Of a stretch of 64,000 nt of DNA, positions 46,068 to 55,838 are shown one piece after another. The position numbers were made by a program, and so were the translations under genes. Position 1 is the first letter of the stretch. Every line of letters begins with the position of its first letter. Under the pieces are notes generated by a model. The model did not search any database. It saw nothing but the letters and a program-made list of their open reading frames with translations, and was not told the DNA's origin. The DNA is from Hyphomicrobium sp. CS1GBMeth3 (GTDB lineage Bacteria > Pseudomonadota > Alphaproteobacteria > Rhizobiales > Hyphomicrobiaceae): NCBI RefSeq assembly GCF_900117455.1, contig NZ_FPHO01000003.1, forward strand, positions 496,001-560,000, in the 5' to 3' direction.

Positions 46068-48212
46068 ATGTTATCCACCCTGCGTCTTCGCCTTCCGATC
46101 GCAATCGTCGGCCTCGGCCTAGCGAGTTCAACAGTCATGGGCTGGATCGGCTGGTCCGGTGCGGAAAGCGCACTGGAGCAGGCCGCGTTCGAGCGCCTGA
46201 AGCTGGCCGCCGAATCACGCCGCACGAGCCTTGAGCTCGTGGCGGACCGCCTGCGCGTCGACACCCGGAACATCGCCAGCCACAAGTTCGTGCTCGACAA
46301 CATCACGGACCTCTCCGAGACGCTGACCAAGGCGCCGGAGAACCTCGCGCAGAACATCGCATACTTCACGGGGCTGCCCCCGGCGGAGCGCGCCGAGAGT
46401 GACGGCGGCATGTCCGGCACCATGTACGGCGTGCGCCATTCCAAGGTGCATCCGGTCGTAATGGCCACGCTGACCCAGGCGAAGTATGACGACGTGCTAC
46501 TGCTCGATGAGGCAGGCAACGTCGTTTACACCGCAACAAAGGGTCCCGAGTTCGGCCAGACGATCGGCACTCCGCAAACGAAAGGCACCGGCCTCGACAC
46601 GCTGCTTGCGACGATGAAGGAAGCGGGCGACAAGGACGTCACCTTCCAGGATTTCGCCGCCTCGAGCCTTTCCGAGACTACGCCCCTGGCCTTCATCGGC
46701 ACGCCCATTCTCAAGAAATCCAACGTGGCAATGGATCAGGCTCAGCACGAAGTCCGCGTCGGCTATGCGGTGATCCGCGTTTCCCCCGCGCTTCTCGATC
46801 GCGTCCTGAGCGACCGCTACGGTCTCGGCGAGACGGGCGAAACCTTCGCCGTCGGCGCCGACGGGTTGATCCGCACCAATACGCCTCTTGCCACCGAGCC
46901 GACCGCCGGCAAGCCCGCGGCGTCGATGGGCATCGACATCTCGTCGGAGAACGCCGTGTCGCGCCTGCATCGTGACGGAAACAACGATCTGGCAGCCGAG
47001 ACTGGCGTCGAGTTCCTTGGTGCGGCGTGGAAAGTCTACGCCAAGCAAGCGGACAGCGAGGCGTTGGCCGCAGCAACCGGCATTTCGCGCATGATGGGTC
47101 TTGCCGCGCTACTGATCGCGGGCGCACAGATCCTGATCGGCTGGCTCGTCGCTCGCAGCATCGTGCGGCCCATCGGCACCCTGACGGGGGCTCTGCAGGC
47201 CATCGCGGGCGGAAAGCTCACCACTGAGATTTCTGGCAAGGAGCGTCAGGACGAGATTGGTGAGATCGCCCGCGCCGTCGACGACATCAGAACCTACACG
47301 GCCGCGGAGGCCGAGCGCCGCGCAACCACCGCAGAAACAGAGCGTCTCGAGCGTGAGAGCCAGCGCCGTCAGCTGACCGAGCGCCTGGCACGCGAGTTCG
47401 AGCAACACGTCGGCACGGTCGTCAAGTCAGTGGCCACCCATGCGGCCAACCTCGAGAAATCGGCTCTCGAGATGGCGTCCCTCGCCGAGCAGACCAAAAC
47501 CAGCTCGTTCAAGGTTGCGACCGCGACCGATTCAGCCAACCACGAAGTGCAATCCGTCGCCACGGCCTCCGAGCAGCTCTCCGCCTCTATCCGGGAGGTC
47601 GCATCCCTCACCGCCCGGTCGGGCTCGATCGCCACCGAGGCGGACAAGCACGCACAACAGACCCACGGCATCGTCGAGTCCCTGTCTGAGAAAGCCGCGA
47701 CGATTCAGAACGTCATCGACATGATCAAGACCATCGCCGAGCAGACGAATCTCCTGGCGCTGAACGCCACCATTGAGGCTGCCCGCGCCGGCGAGGCTGG
47801 GAAAGGCTTCTCGGTGGTCGCGAGCGAGGTCAAGGCGCTGGCCAGCCAGACGACGAAAGCCACGGGCGAGATTGCGGCCCAGATCGATGCGGTTGGTCAG
47901 GGAGTACGGGACGCCGTCGGCGCCGTCTCTAGCATTCGCACGGTCGTCACCGACATCAGCGACGCCGTGGTGGCGATATCCTCTGCCATGGAGCAGCAGA
48001 CGGCGGCCACGGGTGAGATCGCCAAGTCGGCCCAGAGCGCAGCCGGCGAGACCGCGACCGTCTCGGAGAACATTGAGGAAGTGTCCCACGCGATCACCAC
48101 CACCGACAAGGCGGCGGGGATCGTCGTCGAACGGGCCCGCAGCCTGGGCCACGAGGCTTCCGAGCTCAATCAGAGCCTGCAACAGTTCATCGGGCGCCTG
48201 CTCGCGGCTTGA
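46068..48212 (+). CDS. Methyl-accepting chemotaxis protein with large periplasmic domain
   Basis: A 714-residue chemoreceptor. TM1 is about residues 8-28. A periplasmic sensor of about 310 residues, probably a Cache-type fold (with [20 protein letters not shown] and [11 protein letters not shown] motifs), precedes TM2 (about 343-364). HAMP, then a signalling domain with [20 protein letters not shown]. The sensor has the two PAS-like Cache halves, suggesting an extracellular small-molecule ligand. No che genes are adjacent. It is followed by a terminator. The start ATG has only a weak ribosome site. Confidence 0.9.
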   Translation: MLSTLRLRLPIAIVGLGLASSTVMGWIGWSGAESALEQAAFERLKLAAESRRTSLELVADRLRVDTRNIASHKFVLDNITDLSETLTKAPENLAQNIAYFTGLPPAERAESDGGMSGTMYGVRHSKVHPVVMATLTQAKYDDVLLLDEAGNVVYTATKGPEFGQTIGTPQTKGTGLDTLLATMKEAGDKDVTFQDFAASSLSETTPLAFIGTPILKKSNVAMDQAQHEVRVGYAVIRVSPALLDRVLSDRYGLGETGETFAVGADGLIRTNTPLATEPTAGKPAASMGIDISSENAVSRLHRDGNNDLAAETGVEFLGAAWKVYAKQADSEALAAATGISRMMGLAALLIAGAQILIGWLVARSIVRPIGTLTGALQAIAGGKLTTEISGKERQDEIGEIARAVDDIRTYTAAEAERRATTAETERLERESQRRQLTERLAREFEQHVGTVVKSVATHAANLEKSALEMASLAEQTKTSSFKVATATDSANHEVQSVATASEQLSASIREVASLTARSGSIATEADKHAQQTHGIVESLSEKAATIQNVIDMIKTIAEQTNLLALNATIEAARAGEAGKGFSVVASEVKALASQTTKATGEIAAQIDAVGQGVRDAVGAVSSIRTVVTDISDAVVAISSAMEQQTAATGEIAKSAQSAAGETATVSENIEEVSHAITTTDKAAGIVVERARSLGHEASELNQSLQQFIGRLLAA

Positions 48213-48230
48213 TCGGCCTCCCAAGAAGAA

Positions 48231-48262
48231 GGCCGGCACGTCCCGTGCCGGCCTTTGTCTTT
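48231..48262 (+). terminator. Intrinsic terminator after the second chemoreceptor
   Basis: GGCCGGCACG (48231-48240) pairs perfectly with CGTGCCGGCC (48244-48253) across a three-base loop and is followed by TTTGTCTTT. It is 18 bases after the stop codon and in front of the convergent secreted-protein gene. Confidence 0.85.
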
Positions 48263-48279
48263 CCCAGTGCCCGTTTGGA

Positions 48280-48840
48280 TCAGCCGACGCGGAACACCGC
48301 ACCAGCCACTGAGCGGGCACGCGTGCGCACGGCACCGCCGTCGTTGCCGGAGCGAACCAGCCACTGACCGTTCGGCGCGCGGCCAACGATCTCGCCGACG
48401 TGATGACGCCAGACGACAACGGCACCGACCTGCGGACCGCTCGAGCGACCCCACTTGCTCCAGTTCCAGGCCACGTTGAGGTGCGCACCGCCACCACGCT
48501 GCGTACGCATCCACCAGCCGCACCAGGCGCGCGGACGCGCACCGGCACTGTGACGACCGCCGCTGTAGGAGGCGCTGCTGTAGGACGAACGGCGGGCTTC
48601 ACGATGGCGGGCAGCATAGCGGACGCGCTGGCCACGCTGGCGCGAGGCAGCACGCGGACGCGAAGCGGAGCGGTGACGCTGGGCCCGCTGGCGCGTGGCC
48701 CGGCTCTCGCCGCCGACCGACTTCGACTGCTGAACGAACGGATTCCAGCTCTCATCACGAGCCGGACGCGCATCGGCGGACGTCATCGCACCGACGCACG
48801 CGAGCAGCGTCGCCGCGACGGCGAAGGCTGTCTTTCTCAT
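48280..48840 (-). CDS. Secreted basic protein with a CHAP/NlpC-like cysteine-peptidase domain
   Basis: A 186-residue exported protein. The signal peptide (about 1-24) ends SADA. Residues about 30-103 are extremely rich in Arg, Ser and Gln (isoelectric, probably disordered and nucleic-acid- or wall-binding). The C-terminal domain (about 104-186) has a Cys in AWCGWWMRTQ, a His in WRHHVGEIVG and an Asn in RSGNDGGA, consistent with the Cys-His-Asn triad of CHAP/NlpC peptidases. AGGGGA precedes the ATG at 48840; an upstream extension lacks support. Peptidoglycan hydrolysis is inferred, not shown. Confidence 0.75.
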   Translation of the reverse strand: MRKTAFAVAATLLACVGAMTSADARPARDESWNPFVQQSKSVGGESRATRQRAQRHRSASRPRAASRQRGQRVRYAARHREARRSSYSSASYSGGRHSAGARPRAWCGWWMRTQRGGGAHLNVAWNWSKWGRSSGPQVGAVVVWRHHVGEIVGRAPNGQWLVRSGNDGGAVRTRARSVAGAVFRVG

Positions 48841-49006
48841 GTTGCGGATCCCCTGAACTTGTTTACTGAACGCGGCGCGATTCGCACAAGCACAAGGCAT
48901 AAACAAGGAAAGGGGAGATAAGCGCGTCAATATGTCCGCAGCCCAAGATCGAAAAACCTCCAGGACCGCGGACAGTATAACTCAAGTATAGATTGGTTAA
49001 TTTTTC

Positions 49007-49492
49007 TCAGAAGAACGCAAGCACCTTCTCTGCCGACGCTTTTTCGTGCTCAGGAGGACTGTCCTCGACAGCGAGATACTTCACAACGCCATCCTCGACC
49101 ACCATCGCGTAGCGCTTGGAACGAAGGCCCAACCCGAACGGAGAGAGGTCGACATCGAGCCCCAGCGCCTTGACGAAGTCACCGTTGCCGTCAGCGAGCA
49201 TGGTGACGACCCCGTTCGCACCCCGCTCCTTGGACCACGCGTTGAGCACGAACACGTCGTTGACGGCCGTGCAGGCGATCGTCGTGACGCCCTTGGCCTT
49301 GAGGGCGTCGGCATTGGCGAGAAAGCCCGGCAGATGCTTCTCGCTGCAGGTCGGTGTGAAGGCGCCCGGCACCGCGAACAGCGCGACGGTCTTGCCTTTG
49401 AACAGCTCGTCCGAGGAGACGGGCTTGGGGCCGCCTTCACCCATGATGGTCAACTTGGCGTCGGGCAGCCGGTCGCCGACTTTGATGCTCAT
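49007..49492 (-). CDS. Peroxiredoxin (Prx5-like)
   Basis: A 161-residue thioredoxin-fold peroxidase. The peroxidatic Cys49 lies in VPGAFTPTCSEKHLPGF, the Prx5 family signature. Cys74 in TIACTAVNDVFV is conserved in Prx5-type proteins and may act as resolving residue or be exchanged by glutathione. FALNAW-type sequence and a GLGLRSKRYAMVV beta strand complete the fold. AAGGAG stands seven bases before the ATG. It reduces hydroperoxides in the cytoplasm. The DsbD-N-like gene is 43 bases upstream on the same strand. Confidence 0.95.
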   Translation of the reverse strand: MSIKVGDRLPDAKLTIMGEGGPKPVSSDELFKGKTVALFAVPGAFTPTCSEKHLPGFLANADALKAKGVTTIACTAVNDVFVLNAWSKERGANGVVTMLADGNGDFVKALGLDVDLSPFGLGLRSKRYAMVVEDGVVKYLAVEDSPPEHEKASAEKVLAFF

Positions 49493-49535
49493 CGTTCACT
49501 CCTTCATCGCTGTTCAGAGAGAGTTGCGCTTACAG

Positions 49536-50396
49536 TCACTGGGCGACGAACGTCGCGGTGGAAGCGCCGGTTTCACCGACCAGCGTCACCGTCAGCGTGC
49601 GCCCCCTGAAGGCCGCGGTATCGACATCGGAGCCAAGCGGCGCCTCGAAGACGATCACACCGTTTTCGTCCGCGCTGCCGACACGCTCGGGCAACGGCAC
49701 GAAGAGCCCGTCCGGCGCCTCGAGAAACACGTCCGCAACGGCGTCATTCTTGGGAAACCGCGCCGAGATCGTGATCTTCGGCGATCCCACCAGGATTGCA
49801 CCGGCGCTGACCAGCGCCGGATCCCCGTCGCGAAGCTCGTCTTGCGGCCGCGGCACACGGTCGAGCGCATCGAGGGCTTCCTCCGAAAGCGCCTCCGCGC
49901 CATCGGCCGGCACTTCAAGCGCCAGCTCGGCTTCGGCCGGGATGCAGATATCCTTGCAGATACCATAATGGAGACCGAGCACGAGCGAGATTGGCTGCGT
50001 CAGATCTTGCGGCTTGAGCGCGACCGGCAGCACGACCGTGCCGTCATAACCGATGGTATTCCCCGACCGGTCGGTGAAACGCCGCGGCGCCGGAAACGCA
50101 ACATCGGCCGCGGCCAGATTGCGCGATTTCGACCAATCAAACGTCGGCGGCAAGCCGCCGGCATCTCCCGGCGTGCGCCAATAGGTTTTCCAACCCGGCG
50201 CGAGTACGATCTCGACGAAGGCATAGAGCGCGTTGCTGTCGGACGCACGCCCCGCAAAGAGGCGAACCTTGGCATTGTCGTTTGCAACCCAAGGCGAACT
50301 GGCGGCCGTTGCTTGGCCAGCCCCGCTTGAAGCCGCCGCAATCAGCGCAAATATGAGAGTGAAAACAAAGTAAGGGCGACGTGTTGGAAGGCTCAT
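49536..50396 (-). CDS. DsbD N-terminal-domain protein (periplasmic disulfide reductant-like)
   Basis: A 286-residue exported protein. A signal peptide (about 1-32) precedes a beta-sandwich like the N-terminal alpha domain of DsbD, with the redox pair GICKDIC (Cys147, Cys151). ALYAFVEIVLAPGWKTYWRTPGDAGG is the usual family opening. It lacks DsbD's membrane beta domain and thioredoxin gamma domain. Such stand-alone forms are common in alphaproteobacteria, where a CcdA-type protein probably supplies electrons. It is the first gene of a pair with peroxiredoxin. Confidence 0.87.
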   Translation of the reverse strand: MSLPTRRPYFVFTLIFALIAAASSGAGQATAASSPWVANDNAKVRLFAGRASDSNALYAFVEIVLAPGWKTYWRTPGDAGGLPPTFDWSKSRNLAAADVAFPAPRRFTDRSGNTIGYDGTVVLPVALKPQDLTQPISLVLGLHYGICKDICIPAEAELALEVPADGAEALSEEALDALDRVPRPQDELRDGDPALVSAGAILVGSPKITISARFPKNDAVADVFLEAPDGLFVPLPERVGSADENGVIVFEAPLGSDVDTAAFRGRTLTVTLVGETGASTATFVAQ

Positions 50397-50561
50397 CGTT
50401 TGGGCTCGAACTTGTCAGGTCATCGGCGCGCTGAAGATACGTGGCTCAATAGATAGGCATTTATGGATCGGGATGCGACCGCAATTGGATCCTAGGAACT
50501 GCCAAAGCTCCGCAGATTTGACCGCTTCACAGGGGCACGTTCTGGGGGCTAGACTCTGCTC

Positions 50562-51176
50562 ATGAGCACGCTGAAAACCAAGCGGAGAAAGCGCGGCGAC
50601 GGAAGTCTCAAAGGACAGCTACTCGTCGCCATGCCCTTGATGACCGATCGTCGGTTCGCTCGCTCAGTAATCTACTTGTGCGCCCATTCCGAGGATGGCG
50701 CCATGGGCCTGATCATCAATCATCGCGCGGACCACATCAGCTTCCCTGACCTGCTCGAACGCCTCGGCATCGTTCCGCACGGCGCCGAGGACGGCATCTC
50801 GAACGACATTCTGGAGCGGCAGGTCCACGTCGGCGGCCCGGTGGAGACCGGCCGCGGTTTCGTACTGCACACGTCGGACTATCATTCCGAAGAGTCGACA
50901 CTCCCCATCGACCACGACGTGAGCCTGACGGCCTCGATTGAAATCCTGAAAGCCATGGCCAGCGGCGAAGGCCCGACGCACGCCATGCTGGCGCTCGGTT
51001 ACGCGGGCTGGTCCGCCGGGCAGCTCGAAAGCGAGATCCAGGCCAACGGCTGGCTACACTGTCCGCCCGATCTCAATCTGCTCTTCGATCCGGATCTCGA
51101 AGCAAAATACACGCGCGCTCTGGCCAAGATCGGCGTCGATCCATCCCATCTCGTGAGCGACGCCGGCCACGCCTGA
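50562..51176 (+). CDS. YqgE/AlgH family protein
   Basis: A 204-residue cytoplasmic protein of the AlgH/YqgE family. The start GQLLVAMPLMTDRRFARSVIYLCAHSEDGAMGLIINH is the family signature, as are VHVGGPVETGRGFVLH and LGYAGWSAGQLESEI. The function is uncertain; it has been linked to alginate regulation in Pseudomonas. The first 15 residues are basic. It is divergent from the DsbD-N-like gene and convergent with the GGDEF-EAL gene, whose stop is 58 bases away. Confidence 0.93.
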   Translation: MSTLKTKRRKRGDGSLKGQLLVAMPLMTDRRFARSVIYLCAHSEDGAMGLIINHRADHISFPDLLERLGIVPHGAEDGISNDILERQVHVGGPVETGRGFVLHTSDYHSEESTLPIDHDVSLTASIEILKAMASGEGPTHAMLALGYAGWSAGQLESEIQANGWLHCPPDLNLLFDPDLEAKYTRALAKIGVDPSHLVSDAGHA

Positions 51177-51234
51177 TCGCCGAGCTCGCGACGGCACGCA
51201 TCGATGCCGCGCCGCGCGACCCCAGCATGCTTCG

Positions 51235-54200
51235 TCAATTCGACTTTCGCGAAACACCGGCGAGCCGCGCCAGGCTTTCTGCGATGGCGGGCGGAAGGTT
51301 GGAGAAATCCGGATCGGCGGGACGCGGAGCGGCGCCCGGCCCGGCTCCGCCATTGGCAGCACCTGCGCCCACGGCTGCCGGACGCACCGCGGCCGGAGCG
51401 GGAGCCGAAATGGGAGCAGCGGCAGGTCTCGGCGGCGGAGGCGCAGCCAGAGGCACCCCGGCCGAACCTGAGCTGAGCGGCGGCGGAAACGGAATCGGCG
51501 GTCCCTTGGACGCCGGCGGGGGCGGCGCGGGCTGCACGAGCACAGGCCTCGGTGGTGGTGGCGGCGGTGGCGGCGCTTCGGAACGCTTGGGCGGCATCGG
51601 CGGAGGTGCAGGCGGAGGCGCGGCACCCATCGGCGGCGGTCCCATGGCCGAAGGCTGAATCGGCGGCGGGGCAGACGGCGGTACCGGAGGCGGACGCGAG
51701 GCGACGGCCGCCGGAGGAGGCCCGACATTGATGGGGCGCAGCGGCGGCGGCCCACCGGCACCGGGGCCGGGACCATTCTTCGTACGCGGCGGAGGCGCGG
51801 CTGGCGGCGGTGCCGTCCGCACCGTCGGCGTCGCCACATCAGGCAGCACTTCGGAAAGCCGCGTCATGAGCGGCGAAGGCGCGGACAGAGCAGCGGGCGG
51901 CGGTGGAGGCGGAGCAGATTTCTGCGAAACAGGTGGAGCCGCCGGAGATGGAGGCGGAGGTGCCGACTGCGCGGCGGCGTCCTTCAGACTACCCTTCCCC
52001 GCTGCCTGCTCCTGACGCAGACGAGACAGACGCCCACGCCGTTGCGCACCGTTGACGCCACTCTCGGCTTGCTTCGCGGCGGCCGGTTGCGGGACCTGCG
52101 CACCGTTCGCAGAAGCCGCAGGGCGCATTGCACCATTGGCATGCGTCGGATGCGCGGCGCCGTTTCCGTTGACGACCTGCGGCGGGTGCGCAGCACCATT
52201 CCCATTGACGACAACGACTTCCGGCTTGTCCGTCGCACCAGCGTGCTGGCGGCCCTTCTTCTTGGGCTTGGTGCGGAACATACCGACCGGCTTGTGCTTG
52301 TTCTCGCTCGTGCGCACCTGCGCCAGCACCTGCGTCACTTCCGTATCCGCGATGGCGTTGCCGCAGTAAGGTCCCTGCGCATACTCGCACTCGATCGAGC
52401 GCAGGAAGCTGACCTCGTTGGCCGTCTCCACACCCTTCGCCACGACGTTTTTGCCGAGCTCGTGAGCAAGCGCCACCATCGAGCGCACGAGAACGCTGTC
52501 GTTACCACCCTTCACGCTGCCGGCCTGCATGAACGCCTGGTCGAGCTTGATGGTATCGAACGGCAACCGCTCGAGATAGGACAGCGATGTAAAACCGGTG
52601 CCGAACTCGTCGATGACGATCTCGGCGCCCGCGCCCCGCAGCCATTCGAGGATCTCGGTCGCCTGCTCGGGGTTCTCGAGCGCCACCTGCTCCGTCACCT
52701 CGATGCGGATCGAGCCTTTCGGCACCACCGTACGCCCCAGGATATGGCGGATCTCCTGCACGATATCCTGGCGAAAGAGATGTCGGCAGGAAATGTTGAC
52801 GCTGACAAACAACGGCGCCTCGGTGCGCGGGAATTCCTTCTGCCAGGCAACCACATCGCGCGACGTGCGCTGCAAGAGATAGGCACCGAGCTTGGCGATG
52901 AGATCGGTATCTTCCGCGATCGGCACCAGCGCCGCCGGATCGACCAGGCCGAGCTGGGGATGGTCCCACCGCGCCACGGCCTCGAAACCCGCCAGCTCCT
53001 CCGTTGGAAGATAGATGACCGGGAGATACGCGACGCGCAGCTGGTTCTTCTCCATGGCGCGGCGCAGCTCCGTCTCGAGCGCGCGCCTGTCGTCCTGGTC
53101 ACCCTTCATCTCCGGCGAGAACACCTCGATGCGGTCGGCGCCCGCGCGCTTGGCGCGGAACATCGCGATCTCGGCATTCTTGACGAGATCCGCGGCCTCG
53201 TGCGTCTGCTCGTCGTAGACTGCGATGCCGATCGAACCCGTGAGCACGATCTCCTGCCCCGCGATCTTGATCGGCGAGCGCAGCGAGCGGCGGATCCGCT
53301 CGGCGTGCTGCGCAAGCTCGGGCACCGGCTGATCCTGCAGCATCATCAGCGCGAAGCGGTCGCCGCCGATGCGCGCCAGCGTGTCGGCAGGCCCGATGTG
53401 ACGCTGCAGGCGCCGCGCGATGGTAAGCAGCAAGCTGTCGCCGAGCACAAGCCCGAGCGAGGAGTTGAGGCTCGTGAACTTGTCGATGTCGATGATGAGC
53501 ATCGTCGGGCGGATCTGCGGCTCCGACTTGGCGCGCGTGAGCGAAACCTGCAGGCGGTCGAGCAGCAGCTCACGGTTGGGCAGACCCGTTAGGCTGTCGT
53601 GCACCGCGTCGTGCAGCAAACGCTCGTGCGCCCGCTTTGCGTCCGTGACGTCGCGGATGAGACCCACGCACTTGAATGAGCGCGGATCGGATCCCGGTAC
53701 TCCGGCCGCCTCGATCTCGAACCAGCGATAGTTATTATCGGCTTGGCGCAGGCGGAAATCGCAGCAGATCTTCCCGTCGCGCCGCTCCTGCACCGTGAAG
53801 AGAGCCAACCGGAAGCGCTCGCGGTCGGACGGATGCAGATGACGCAGAAACTCGTCGGTACGCGTCGAGAGATCGCCGGGCGAGAGCCCGAGCAGCAGCT
53901 CAACGGACGGACTGACCTTGACCTCGTCGCGGCGCGCATTCCACTCCCACACCGCCGCACCCGAGGCATCGACCGCAATGGAGCGCGATTGCAGCTCGGA
54001 TGGCGCCGCGCCGTAGAGCGGCTCGATGGATCGGAAGGCATACTGCGTAACCGTGAAGCCGATCGACAGCAGGATCAGCACCAGCCCCGAGACGAGGCCG
54101 AACACGACTACCTCGCCGGAGAGCTTTCCGATCAGCGTGACGCCGGCGCCGAAGATCCAAACGAGAAAGAGGATCCAGGTCGGGATCAGCGACAACGCCC

Positions 54201-55242
54201 GATCCTGGCCGCGCAAGGCGAGGAACAGGACGAGGCCGGTGCCCGTAAGCCCGATGAACACGAACGACAGCCGTGCGAAGGTCGCAGCGAGACGCGGGTC
54301 GATGATCGCCACGGCGATCAGCGAGAACTGCGCCACCAGCCAGACCGTGATCAGCATCCTGACCAGGCCGTGCCACAGCGCGAGCCTGAGGAACACGTGC
54401 AGGAACACGACAAGGCTCGCCGCAAGCGCCGACTCCGTCGCGGCGCGATAGACGGCATTCGCCTCCGGCTTCAGAAGGAATAGCTTATGGAAGAAGCCGA
54501 AGTCGACGCAGAGATAGGCGAGCGCGCACCACGCAACGAGCGCGGCGGCCGGAAATACGAGCTTGTGGTTGGCGGCAAAGATCGCCGTGAGGAAGATCGC
54601 GAGCAGGCCTGTGAGGCCCAGCATCACGCCGTTGAAAAGCTGGCGGTCCGAGATCTTGATTTCGTAGTCGAGCGGCTTCCATAGATAAAGCCGCGTGAAG
54701 CGTTCGGACGAAAGCTCCACCACGTAGGTGATCGTCTGACCCGGCTCGAGCGTGATGCGGAACAGGTCCGCGCGGTCATTCTTGATGCGCTCCGGCACGA
54801 AACCGATGGACGGCGTCACTGCCTCGATGCGCCGCGCGTCGAGGTCCGGCCACACGACGCCGGAGCCGATGACGCTATAGCGATCTGCCGACAGCCAACG
54901 CTCCACAGGCCTGTCGCTCGGGTTGGTGAGTGCGAACACGATCCAGTTGGGATTGGTACCCGGCGTCGTGGCCGAGACCGACATGCGCCCCGCGAGACCG
55001 TCTTCGCCCGCTGCCGTCTCGACCTGCAGGCTGTCGCCCCGGGATTCGTAGAGCTCACCGAGTGTCGTGATCTCGACACGACCCTGGTCGGAGCCGATCT
55101 CGATGGCCTTGAGAGCGCGCGCGGGCTCCGCCTGGGCCAAAAACCCGAGGAACCCCGCGAGCACCAGCAGCGAGAGCCTGAGCACGCCGAGGAGCGACGC
55201 CAAGCGTCCTGTCGTTCCCCCTTGGCCCCCCGCTTGCCTCAC
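51235..55242 (-). CDS. Membrane-anchored degenerate GGDEF-EAL protein with polyproline tail
   Basis: A 1335-residue protein. Order: signal peptide (about 17-42), extracytoplasmic domain (about 43-200), seven helices of 7TMR-DISM type (about 203-402), PAS (about 417-537), GGDEF (about 540-710), EAL (about 720-975), then a 350-residue tail rich in Pro/Ala with runs of up to eight prolines and a duplicated VVNGNGAAHP. The GGDEF motif reads GGDRF (626-630); EAL reads EAV (754-756), DDFGTG reads DEFGTG (878-883), and the catalytic Glu of AEGVET is Lys (AKGVET). It likely binds c-di-GMP without making or degrading it. The final LPPAIAESLARLAGV looks like a C-terminal peptide motif. GTG start overlaps the GNAT stop, with AGGGAGG upstream. 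Confidence 0.9.
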   Translation of the reverse strand: MRQAGGQGGTTGRLASLLGVLRLSLLVLAGFLGFLAQAEPARALKAIEIGSDQGRVEITTLGELYESRGDSLQVETAAGEDGLAGRMSVSATTPGTNPNWIVFALTNPSDRPVERWLSADRYSVIGSGVVWPDLDARRIEAVTPSIGFVPERIKNDRADLFRITLEPGQTITYVVELSSERFTRLYLWKPLDYEIKISDRQLFNGVMLGLTGLLAIFLTAIFAANHKLVFPAAALVAWCALAYLCVDFGFFHKLFLLKPEANAVYRAATESALAASLVVFLHVFLRLALWHGLVRMLITVWLVAQFSLIAVAIIDPRLAATFARLSFVFIGLTGTGLVLFLALRGQDRALSLIPTWILFLVWIFGAGVTLIGKLSGEVVVFGLVSGLVLILLSIGFTVTQYAFRSIEPLYGAAPSELQSRSIAVDASGAAVWEWNARRDEVKVSPSVELLLGLSPGDLSTRTDEFLRHLHPSDRERFRLALFTVQERRDGKICCDFRLRQADNNYRWFEIEAAGVPGSDPRSFKCVGLIRDVTDAKRAHERLLHDAVHDSLTGLPNRELLLDRLQVSLTRAKSEPQIRPTMLIIDIDKFTSLNSSLGLVLGDSLLLTIARRLQRHIGPADTLARIGGDRFALMMLQDQPVPELAQHAERIRRSLRSPIKIAGQEIVLTGSIGIAVYDEQTHEAADLVKNAEIAMFRAKRAGADRIEVFSPEMKGDQDDRRALETELRRAMEKNQLRVAYLPVIYLPTEELAGFEAVARWDHPQLGLVDPAALVPIAEDTDLIAKLGAYLLQRTSRDVVAWQKEFPRTEAPLFVSVNISCRHLFRQDIVQEIRHILGRTVVPKGSIRIEVTEQVALENPEQATEILEWLRGAGAEIVIDEFGTGFTSLSYLERLPFDTIKLDQAFMQAGSVKGGNDSVLVRSMVALAHELGKNVVAKGVETANEVSFLRSIECEYAQGPYCGNAIADTEVTQVLAQVRTSENKHKPVGMFRTKPKKKGRQHAGATDKPEVVVVNGNGAAHPPQVVNGNGAAHPTHANGAMRPAASANGAQVPQPAAAKQAESGVNGAQRRGRLSRLRQEQAAGKGSLKDAAAQSAPPPPSPAAPPVSQKSAPPPPPPAALSAPSPLMTRLSEVLPDVATPTVRTAPPPAAPPPRTKNGPGPGAGGPPPLRPINVGPPPAAVASRPPPVPPSAPPPIQPSAMGPPPMGAAPPPAPPPMPPKRSEAPPPPPPPPRPVLVQPAPPPPASKGPPIPFPPPLSSGSAGVPLAAPPPPRPAAAPISAPAPAAVRPAAVGAGAANGGAGPGAAPRPADPDFSNLPPAIAESLARLAGVSRKSN

Positions 55243-55838
55243 CGGCGGACCTCCCTCGTCATCCAGTCCTCGGCCAGGATCGCGAACAACAGGTGATCCT
55301 GCCAAGTGCCGTTGATCTTGAGATAACGGCGCGCCAGTCCTTCCTCGACGAACCCAGCGCGCTTCAGAACGCCGATCGAGCGCGCATTGCCGGGCTGCAC
55401 CGCTGCCTCGACGCGATGCAGCCGGAGCGGCTCGAACGCGTGCACGAGCGTGGCGCTCACCGCGGCCGTCATGTAGCCCTTGCCGACGAACGGCAGCCCG
55501 AGCCAATAACCGAGCATGGCCGACTGAGTGACGCCGCGGCGAATGTTCGACAGTGTCACGCCGCCGATCAGCGTCTCGCTTTCCGTCTCGAAGGCGAGGA
55601 ACGCATAGCCGAGATCGTCACGGGCCTCGCGCTGGTAATGTTTGATACGCCGCCGGAAGGCGCTCTTGGTGAGGTCGTCGCGCGGCCACGCCGGCTCCCA
55701 CGGCACGAGATGCGCGCGGCTCTGCGCGCGAAGCTCCGCCCACGGCCCATAGTCGCCGATCTGAGGCGGACGCAACCAGACGCCGCGGCCTTGAATGACC
55801 GCCCATTCCAACGCGCTTCCGGCTCTCAGAAACGCCAT
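55239..55838 (-). CDS. GNAT-family N-acetyltransferase, RimJ-like
   Basis: A 199-residue acetyltransferase. The GNAT core includes TLIGGVTLSNIRRGVTQSAM, YWLGLPFVGKGYMTAAVSA (acetyl-CoA-binding loop) and VEAAVQPGNARSIGVLKRAGF. The opening GVWLRPPQIGDYGPWAELRAQ is like RimJ/RimL, which acetylate ribosomal protein N-termini. The substrate here is inferred only by resemblance. It starts overlapping the M16 stop by one base (TGATG) and overlaps the GGDEF-EAL start by four bases. Confidence 0.9.
   Translation of the reverse strand: MAFLRAGSALEWAVIQGRGVWLRPPQIGDYGPWAELRAQSRAHLVPWEPAWPRDDLTKSAFRRRIKHYQREARDDLGYAFLAFETESETLIGGVTLSNIRRGVTQSAMLGYWLGLPFVGKGYMTAAVSATLVHAFEPLRLHRVEAAVQPGNARSIGVLKRAGFVEEGLARRYLKINGTWQDHLLFAILAEDWMTREVRR

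Noticed and set aside
51500..52100. G-rich plus strand as a possible simple repeat or G-quadruplex locus
   Set aside because: The composition is explained by proline codons of the tail on the minus strand; I see no regular G-tract spacing beyond that.
52042..53592. 516-codon open frame on the plus strand opposite the GGDEF-EAL gene
   Set aside because: It is an antisense shadow rich in Arg, His and Asp; the minus-strand reading has clear domain signatures.
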